From Nocardioides potassii (GTDB taxonomy: Bacteria; Actinomycetota; Actinomycetes; Propionibacteriales; Nocardioidaceae), in contig NZ_JAKJHZ010000007.1 in the NCBI RefSeq assembly GCF_021648885.1, positions 310,001 through 374,000 on the forward strand: a DNA stretch of 64,000 nucleotides. Reading direction: 5' to 3'. The notes beneath the pieces were generated by a model. That model was not told the DNA's origin and did not search any database. It saw nothing but the letters and a program-made list of their open reading frames with translations. The first letter of the stretch is position 1. Each line of letters begins with the position of its first letter. Position numbers and translations under genes: made by a program. Positions 34,667-43,200 of the stretch are shown here, in pieces.

Positions 34667-37015
34667 CTAGGCCGTCCGCGCCAGGCGGTCGGCGGACGGC
34701 AGTCCGGCGAAGACCTGGGAGATGTCGACGAGCTCGGTGACGTGGCCGGAGACGACGGCCGAGCCGGCACCCCCGGTGGAGTCGAGCGGCGTACGGGTGT
34801 CGAGGGTGGTCTCGACGATGTCCAGGATGGCCGCGACCACGACGCCCGCGCGCTGCTCGCCCTGGCGGCACACGACCACCTGCAACGTCGACAGGCCGGG
34901 GTGGCCGCCGTCGCCGTGCAGGACGTGGTCGAGGCGCACGAGCGGGAGGATCTGGTCGCGGTACTGGACGACCTCGTGGTGCCCGGCGCGCTCGACGCGG
35001 CCGCGCTCGATCTCCTCGAGGCGGTCGACGGCGGAGACCTCGATCGCCGCGCGCCGGCCGTCACCGAGCTCCACGAGCAGGATCGATGCCGCCGCCTCGC
35101 CGGTCTCGGCACCCGTCACGGTGCCGGCACCGAGCTCCGACTCGGGGCTCATCCCCGCCCGCCGGGCCAGTGCCGTGGCGTCGAGGATCAGGGCGACCGC
35201 TCCGTCGCCCATGATCGTCGCGCCGGCGTAGACGGTCTCGGTGTCGACGGCCTGCCTGGCCCGCTGGCCCGACCGCTCCGGCGCGGCGGAGGCACCGGGC
35301 AGGTTGCGCAGGTGGTGGCCGAGCGGCTTCACGACGATCTCCTCGGTGTCGAGGATGTCGTCGACGACCAGGCCGTACTGCTGGTTGTCGGCCTTGAGGA
35401 CCACGATGTACGTCGTCTCGCGCTCCACGTCCGGCAGGTCGAGCTGCTCGCGCAGGTCGACGAGCGGCAGCAGCCGCCCGCGCAGCCGGTAGACCGGGGA
35501 GCCGTGGACGGTCTCGATCGCCGTCGCGGCCTGGGTGGCGTCGAGGCGGACGAGCTCGAGCAGGTTGGCCTGCGGGATGGCGAAGCGGTTGCTCGCAGCC
35601 GCCACGACGAGCGCCGGGATGATGGCGAGGGTCAGCGGGATCCGGATCCGGACGGTCGTGCCCCGGCCGGGCTCGCTCGTCAGGTCGATCGCGCCGCCGA
35701 TGCGCTCGATGTTGGTGCGCACGACGTCCATCCCGACGCCGCGGCCGGACACGTTGGTGACGCCCTCGGCGGTGGAGAAGCCGGGCGTGAAGATGAGGTT
35801 GACCGACTCCTTGTCGTTGAGCCGCGAGGCGGTCTCGCGGTCCATCAGGCCCTTGGCGACCGCCTTGTCGCGCAGCTTGACGGGGTCGATGCCCGCACCG
35901 TCGTCGACGATCTCGATGTTGACCTGGCCGCCCTCGTGGAAGGCGCGCATCGAGAGCGTGCCGGTGGCCGGCTTGCCGGCGGCCTCGCGGTCCGCCGGGC
36001 TCTCGATGCCGTGGTCGATGCTGTTGCGGACCAGGTGCGTGAGCGGGTCGCGCACGGCCTCGAGGATGGTCTTGTCGAGCTCGGTCTCGCGGCCGTGGAG
36101 GACGAGGTCCACCGTCTTCCCGAGCTGCATCGACAGGTCGCGCACGACGCGCGGCAGCTTGCTCCACAACGTGTCGATCTGCTGCAGGCGCATCTTCATC
36201 ACGCCCTCCTGCAGCTCCCCGGCCACCAGGTTGAGGCGGTGGGTGGTGCGGGCCAGCTCGACGTCCTCGCGGGTCGCGACCCGCTGCTGCATCTGGTTGC
36301 GGGTGAGCACGAGCTCGCCGACCATGTTCATCAGCGAGTCCAGCAGCGCGACGTCGACCCGGATGGTGCTGTCGGCCACCGAGCGGCGGCCCTCGCCGTG
36401 GTCCTCCTCGACCGGCGCCTGGACGACGGCCTCGGCCGCGGCCGGCTCGAGCTGGGGAACGACCTCGAGGACGGGAGCGACGGGCACGACGGGCTCCGGG
36501 TTGACCGGAGTGACCGGGGTGACCGGCGCGTCCGTCACCTCGACTGCCTCGACGGTTGCCTGGACGATTCCCTCGACGGCGTCCGCGACCGGTGCGGCGG
36601 CGGCGGGCTCGGCGGGCTGCTGGCCGTCGAGGACGGCCGAGAGGCGGGCGACCAGGTCGTCGTAGGTCTCGCTGCCCTCGTTGCCGGAGTGCTCGATGCT
36701 GGTGAGCAGTGAGCGGACGGCATCGACGACCTCCAGCAGCAGGCTGGTCAGCCCCGGGGTGAGGGCGATCTCGCCGTCCCGCAGGCGGGCCAGGAGGCTC
36801 TCCCCCACGTGGGTCACGGACTCGAGCACCGAGAAGGCCAGGAAGCCGCTCGTGCCCTTGATCGTGTGGATCGTGCGGAACACGCTGGCGAGCAGAGCCG
36901 TCGACGACGGGTCGCGCTCGAGCGCGATGAGGTCGCGGTCGAGCTGGTCGAGGTTCTCGTGGCTCTCGACCAGGAACTCACCGATGATCTCCTCGAGACC
37001 GTCCATGGCGTCCAC
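34667..37015 (-). CDS. cheA: CheA histidine kinase with a second CheW-like domain
   Basis: The protein has 782 residues from the GTG at 37015, which has GGAG 6 nt upstream; the ATG at 37006 is the alternative. P1 carries the phospho-acceptor His50 (RTIHTIKGTSGF). An Ala/Pro/Val linker replaces a recognisable P2. P3 dimerises (about 225-290). P4 has LVRNSIDHGIE, DDGAGID and GRGVGMDVV for ATP. P5 follows (NRFAIPQANLLELVRL). The last 150 residues are another CheW-like domain (ILLVELGDGRRAAIEVSAVD). It phosphorylates the two CheYs and CheB in the operon. Confidence 0.95.
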   Translation of the reverse strand: MDAMDGLEEIIGEFLVESHENLDQLDRDLIALERDPSSTALLASVFRTIHTIKGTSGFLAFSVLESVTHVGESLLARLRDGEIALTPGLTSLLLEVVDAVRSLLTSIEHSGNEGSETYDDLVARLSAVLDGQQPAEPAAAAPVADAVEGIVQATVEAVEVTDAPVTPVTPVNPEPVVPVAPVLEVVPQLEPAAAEAVVQAPVEEDHGEGRRSVADSTIRVDVALLDSLMNMVGELVLTRNQMQQRVATREDVELARTTHRLNLVAGELQEGVMKMRLQQIDTLWSKLPRVVRDLSMQLGKTVDLVLHGRETELDKTILEAVRDPLTHLVRNSIDHGIESPADREAAGKPATGTLSMRAFHEGGQVNIEIVDDGAGIDPVKLRDKAVAKGLMDRETASRLNDKESVNLIFTPGFSTAEGVTNVSGRGVGMDVVRTNIERIGGAIDLTSEPGRGTTVRIRIPLTLAIIPALVVAAASNRFAIPQANLLELVRLDATQAATAIETVHGSPVYRLRGRLLPLVDLREQLDLPDVERETTYIVVLKADNQQYGLVVDDILDTEEIVVKPLGHHLRNLPGASAAPERSGQRARQAVDTETVYAGATIMGDGAVALILDATALARRAGMSPESELGAGTVTGAETGEAAASILLVELGDGRRAAIEVSAVDRLEEIERGRVERAGHHEVVQYRDQILPLVRLDHVLHGDGGHPGLSTLQVVVCRQGEQRAGVVVAAILDIVETTLDTRTPLDSTGGAGSAVVSGHVTELVDISQVFAGLPSADRLARTA

Positions 37016-37203
37016 CGTCGTCTCCGTCCGCAGGGAAATGGTTCGTGCAGGACCATGGATCGGCCCCTGCGGGCCCCACCTGAGCGACGCAGCGGCGTTC
37101 CGGGCCGAAGGTCCCGTCCGGGGCGGCCCGCACGACCCAGCAGGCATGGCCCGGTCGGGTGGGTGGATGGCCCGAGTGGGTGGTCGGGGCGAGCTGCGGA
37201 CGC

Positions 37204-37237
37204 GCAGGACCCCGGCTCTCCCGAGCCGGGGTCCTGC
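37204..37237 (-). terminator. Terminator of the giant secreted-protein gene
   Basis: GCAGGACCCCGGCTC and GAGCCGGGGTCCTGC form a perfect 15-bp stem with a 4-nt loop, 9 nt after the stop. It separates this gene from cheA. Confidence 0.9.
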
Positions 37238-37246
37238 CGTGGTGGA

Positions 37247-40200
37247 TCAGCGGAAGCGGAACTCCGCTCGGTGCTCCGAACCGTCCTTGAGCCGCAGCAC
37301 CAGCGTCCGGCACTGGCCGGCCCACGCCTTCGAGGTCTTCCAGACGTAGTGGTAGCGCTGGGTGGTCGGCTCGTAGGTCAGCACCGCCGCCCCCGGGGTG
37401 TCGGTCGACTCGATCGCGTCGTAGGTGCCCGCTCCCGAGCAGGTGGTCTGCCCGGACTGCGGGAACCCGGCCGCGAAGATGTCGAGACCGCGATCCCCAC
37501 CGAGGGAGAACTTCACCGGCACGGCCTGACCCGCCTTGACCGTGTTGACCACGGGAAGGTTGTCGACCGGCTGGAAGAAGCCGTCCCAGGGCCAGCTGAC
37601 CGGCGCCGGCGCGGTCACCCGCACCGTCACCGCTCGGGTCGTCACGGCCCCGTCGTCGTCGACGGCGGCCACCTCGACGACGTACGACCCGGGCTGGGTC
37701 CAGGCGTGGCGCAGGGTGCAGGTGCCGGCCGACGCGGTGCCGGTCGACTGCGTCCCGTCCTTCCAGTCCACGGTGCAGCGCACCGTGTCCTCGGGGACGT
37801 CGGAGACCTGACCGGTCAGGGCGAGCTCCTGCCCGACCGTGCGGTCCGCGACCGGGGCGACCACGAGCGTCGGTGCCACGTTGCGCACCGCCACCTCCAC
37901 GATCCGCTCGACCACGGTGGTCCCGTCGTCGACCGACACGGTCACCCGGCGCGTGGCCGGTCCGTCGCCGACGGTGAGCCGCGCCGAGAGGCCGTCAGGG
38001 GAGACCGCCAGGATCCCGCCGTCGACGTGCCAGGTGGTCGTCACGTCGTCGTCCTCCGGGTCGGCGACCACGGCCCGCAGGTCGACCGTCGCGCCCTCGT
38101 CCGCACCGGCCGGGGCCTCCACCGACACCGTCGGCGGCTGGTTGGGCTCGGCCGCGCAGCTGGTCGAGCTGCCCAGGTCGAGGAGGAACGAGTCCAGCTC
38201 GGTGACGTCTCCGGGCACGAGGTCGTTGGCTGCCGACACGAGCATCAGCCAGCGCCCGTCCTCGGACAACGCGTGCCACGACGGCGTCAGCTGCGCCCCG
38301 CCGGTCTGCAGGCCGTCGCGCGGCTCGATGCTCACCCGCCGGGTGCGGCCGTCCTCGTGGAGGAAGACGTCCTCGGACTGGTTGGTGTCCCCCGGCACGA
38401 GGTCCGCCCGGGGGGACGACCAGACCGTGCGACGTCCGCAGGCGTCCAGGTCGAAGGCTCCCACCGCTCCGGTGCTCGTCAGCCCTCCGTCCGCCGTCGT
38501 CGAGAGCACGGTGGTGGCGCCGGTCGCGGCGTCGACCATGAGCACGTCGGACCGGGCGTCACGTCCTTGGAAGACCGCGAAGCGTGAGCCGTCGTCGTCC
38601 ACCCAGCCGACCGCCTCGGCCCTCGTCCCGACCGGCATGGTGGTCGTCGTGAGGACTCCGTTGCGACGCACCTGCACGGTCCTGCCGTCCCAGCTCGCCC
38701 ACGCGGCCGTGTGGCCGCCGGACGACCAGGGCGCGTGGACGTTCTGGTACGTGACCGGCAGCACGTCGAGCAGGATGTTCTCCCCGGACACGAGGTCGGC
38801 CTCGAGGAGGTAGGTGCACCCACGGTCGTCCGGGCAGGTCACCGGCTCGTCGCTGAGGGAGGCGTCGTCGGCCGAGAAGAGGACGCGCCCGTCGTCCGTG
38901 ACGTCGTACGGCGAGGCGCCGTGCACGGCCGGACCCGACGGTCCACGCGACACCAGGACCGTGCGGTCGAGCTGCACGTCGCGGGCGAAGACCTGGCGCC
39001 ACTGCTTGTCACCGATCCAGACGAGCTCGGTGAACAGCACCCACCGGCCGTTGGGCGACATGGTCGAGGCGTAGGCCGTCGGGCCGACCGGCGTCCCGTC
39101 GGGGCGGACCGTCACCACCTCGTGCTCGCCGGTGACCAGGTCGAGCACCGCGGACTGCTCCCCGGGCAGGGCCGGGTCGGTGTCCGGGTCCGAGTCGTCG
39201 GCGGTCTGCACCAGTGCCGTACGGCCGTCGGCGCCGAGGGCGGCGACGACGACCGGCTGGCCGCCGAGGGTGATCCGTCGCATCGCCCCGAGCTCCCGGT
39301 GCGGCGCGACGTCCACCCGGGCACTGACCACGGTCGAGTGCCCGGCCGCGTCGGTCACCCTCGCGCGCAGGCGCCCGTCGGTGACCGCTGCCGGGTACGT
39401 CGTCACGAAGGAGGACCTCGTCGGCTGCCAGTGGTGGTCGTCGACGACCCGCTGGCGCGAGGCGTCCCACGTGCCGTCGGCCTGGAAGTCCACGTCCACC
39501 CGTACGACGTCGAGGTCGGCGTCGTTGTGGTCGACCGTCACCCGCAGCGGGTAGTCGGCCTCGCCCCGGACGTCGAGGACCGTGGGTGCCGGCGCGGTGC
39601 CGGTCTGCACGAGCATCTCGGCGGTCAGGGTCGCCGGCGCGAGGTCGGCCGTGCCGGAGAAGGTGACGGTCAGCGGCAGCCGTCCGTCCATCACCGGGAC
39701 GTCGAAGGTCACCGAGTTGCCCTCGGCGAGGTCGGTCGTCCGCACCTGGTCACCGAGGCGGTACTCCAGAGTGCCGCTGTCGACGATCGACGCGTCCTGT
39801 CGCAGGACCCGGACGGTGATCCGCTGGGGTGCGCCTCCCTTCAGGGTGGTCGGCGAGGTCAGGTCGAGCAGCGCGGACGCGCGGACGACGCGGATGGTCG
39901 TCGTGACGGTCTCGCTCCAGCGGTGCCCGTCCGAGACGCGCCACCGCACGGTGTCCGTCCCGGCGAAGCCCTCGTCGGGGCGGTAGCCGAACGGCGCCGT
40001 GCCGGACAACCGGCCGTGCTGGGGCTGCTCGACGACGTCGTACGCCAGCGCGGCGCCCTCGGGGTCGACGGCCCGCATGTGAAGCGGCGTGGTGGTGCTG
40101 CCGGGGACGTCCTGCGTGCCGGCGAACGCGATGGGCGCGTCGTCACCAGGACCGTCGTTCACACCGGTCACGTCGACGAAGGCGCTGACCAGTCGGGAGA

Positions 40201-43200
40201 ACCCGCCCCCCGAGGCCCGCACGTCGACGACTGTCGGGCCGGACGCGACACCGGCGGTCAGACCGCTCCAGGTGCCGTCGCCCGCGACCGCGTCCCCGTC
40301 CGTGCCGTCGTCATGCAACGACGTGCCGGGGACGACCTGGCCGTCCCGGCCGGTGAACCAGGTCTGCACCTCGCCCGGCGTCACGGGGATACCCGTCACG
40401 CGGGCGGTGACGAGCACCTCCTCGGGCCCGGACTGCACGGCCGTGGCCTCGAGCCGGCTCGGCACCTGCTGCACCCAGGTCGACAGCGGCACCGTACGGC
40501 GGCGCGCGCCGTGGTTGACCACGGTGACGGTCCATCGACCGGCGGCCGGGTTGTCGGCCACCGCGGTGACGAACGGCGTCGGCCCGTGCACGTCGGGTGA
40601 GACGGAGGCGGGGCCGCCGTCGCGCTGGAGGCGTACCTCGAGGTCACCCGCCTCCGGAGAGGGGTCCGTGTCCAGCGCGGTGGCGAGCAGTCGCCCGGCC
40701 GCGGGGACCGGCACCTGGGTCGATGCGGAGGCGCCGGGCTCGAGCACCAGGTCGTCGCGGGCGACGAGCTGCGGCTGCTCGTCCGTGCCGGGCTCGGCAG
40801 CCAGCGCCGAATGCTGAGCGTCGACCGGCCTGCGGCCCTGGAGCCGCGGCAGGACGTACTGCGTGAACATCGCCTTCGAGGCGGTCATGTCGGTGTGCCA
40901 GGTCGCGAAGGTCTGCGTGTCCTCCATCCCACCCTGGCGCGCCGACCACGTGCTGACGACGGAGTCGGAGCCGCCGGGCCACCCGCAGGTGACCGGGATG
41001 ACGTCGCCGATGCCCACCGAGAACGGCACGCCGTGCCGGGCGGTGACGACCTGGTTGAAGAGCCACATCGCATCGGTGCGGAGCTCGGCCGTCATCGGCA
41101 CCCGGAAGAGGTCCGCGCAGGGCGAGCCGCCGTTGGGCGTGCCGAGCATGACCAGCCGCCGTACGGCGCGCGGGGCGGAGCCGGTCGCGTCCGAGGGCGG
41201 CGTCATGACGCCGTTGATGTAGGAGCGCGAGATCAGTCCGCCCATGGAGTGGGCGACGAGGTCGACCTGGAACGCCCCGGCCTTCCGCTGCGTCTGCGTG
41301 ACGGCTGCTGCCAGCTCGTCCGCGTTGGCGCGGATCGGGCGGTAGCCCACGGGATCGGTGCGCATGGTGTCGACGGCCCTGCTCGTCCAGCCGTCGTGGG
41401 CGGCCTCGAGCATCGCGGGGTACGGCGCCCAGGTCGACGCGTCGCTGTTCATGCCGTGCACCATGACGACGGGGCGCGGCAGCACCGTCGTGGTCAGGGT
41501 GCGCTGGTCCCACAGCCCGCCGTCCTCCTCGACGGTGACGGTGAAGTCGACGGGACCCGCCTCGGCGCCCCGGTCCCACGCGAGCCCGTCGAGGGACACG
41601 GCGTCGGCGAGGTCGACGGACCGTCCGGGAGCGAGGGACACGTCGTGGGTGGCGACGACGTCACCGGACGGGTCGAGCACCGAGACGGTCCCCTCGTGCT
41701 GCTCGACGTCGTCGTTCTGCAGCGTCGTGAGGACCCGTGCCGGGTTGCCCTCGACGGCCGTGTCACCGGCACGGACGAAGGCGGTCGGGTCGGGCCACGC
41801 GGCTTCCTGCAGCTGGGCCCCCAGGCACAGCCGGCAGCCGGCGCCGTCCTTCATCAGCACACCGGTGCGCGGGCCGTCGGGTGTCCAGCCCTCGACGACC
41901 AGGGTGCCCTGGTCGTTGACGAGCTGGGTGCGGTTGAGGTGCAGGGTGCCGCCGTACTGTTGGACGAGGAGGTCGTGGAGGGCGCTGTCGAGGGTGATCC
42001 AGCGTCCACGCCACAGGCGCGCGATCATGGACCCGTCTGCCTCGACGAGGGCTCCGGCCACCTGGCCGGTGGCGTCGGTGTCGAGGGCGACCGTGTTCGC
42101 ACCCAGGTCGACCAAGGGCCCCACCCCCGGCCAGCGCCACGCGTGCGGCAGCCCGTCGACCATCGCGGTGCCGGCGAGCACGCCGGCGTCGGAGACGCCG
42201 ACGACGTCCGCGCCGCTCCAGCCGGCGGGAGGCGAGAGCTCGCGCCAGCCGGACCGTCCCCAGGAGAAGAGCACCGGCTGCCCCTGTCGCCGTGCGACGC
42301 CGGCGAGCAGCCCCTCGTCGTTGGTGTGCAGGTCGCTGGTCCAGGTCAGGTCCGGCGTGGAGGGGGTCAGCCGGGGGACCGCGTCGTACGACGCCCAGCG
42401 CGCGAGGTCGCGGCTGCCGTCGGCGTGCTCGACGAGCCCGACGACCCGGCCGTCGGCGCTGACCGCGGTCGGCGAGGCGACCATGAGCGGCGGGTGGGAC
42501 AGCAGGATCTCGCGACCGTGGTCGCGCACGCAGCCACCGCCGCCGCACGAACCGACGGCCACGTCGATGGAGCTCATGGCGACCGGCATGAAGCCGTCAC
42601 GGGTGTCGGCGAGCTCACCGTCGGAGGGACGGAACACCCAGGCGAGGTCCTCGCCCACGGTCGGCGTGTAGGTGCCGGCCACCAGGGAGGTGCCCAGCGA
42701 CGTCGGACGCCAACCGGCGCCCAGGCGGGGCATGTGCACCCACCGGTAGTCGGTGTCGAGGTGGTTCTCCAGGACGCGCACCTCGACGTCGCCCTCCTCG
42801 GTGCGGACGGCCGGCGACGAGAGGACGAGGTCGAGGCGCTCCTCTCCCTCCACCAGCTCGTCGTCGCGCAGGGGCAGCGCGATGCTCGTCGTGAGCTCGC
42901 CCGCCGCGATGGTGACGACGCCGGCGCCCGGTCCCGACCAGTCGTCCGCCGACGCCGAGCCGCCGACCGCCCTCCAGTCGATCCGCACCGGCGTGGCCCG
43001 CGGCCGGTCGAGGCGCAGCTCCACCCGTGCGGTGTCGCCCTCGTAAGCCGCGGTGTCGCCCGCCGTGAGGCACGACGAGCGGACGAGCGTGACGTCGCCG
43101 GCGGTGTAGGTGAGGTCCGACCCGCACGCGGCCGAGCCGTCGAGTGCGCCGAAGCGACCGGTGACCGGGGAACCGGTGAGGATCGTGGCCTCGTCCTCCA

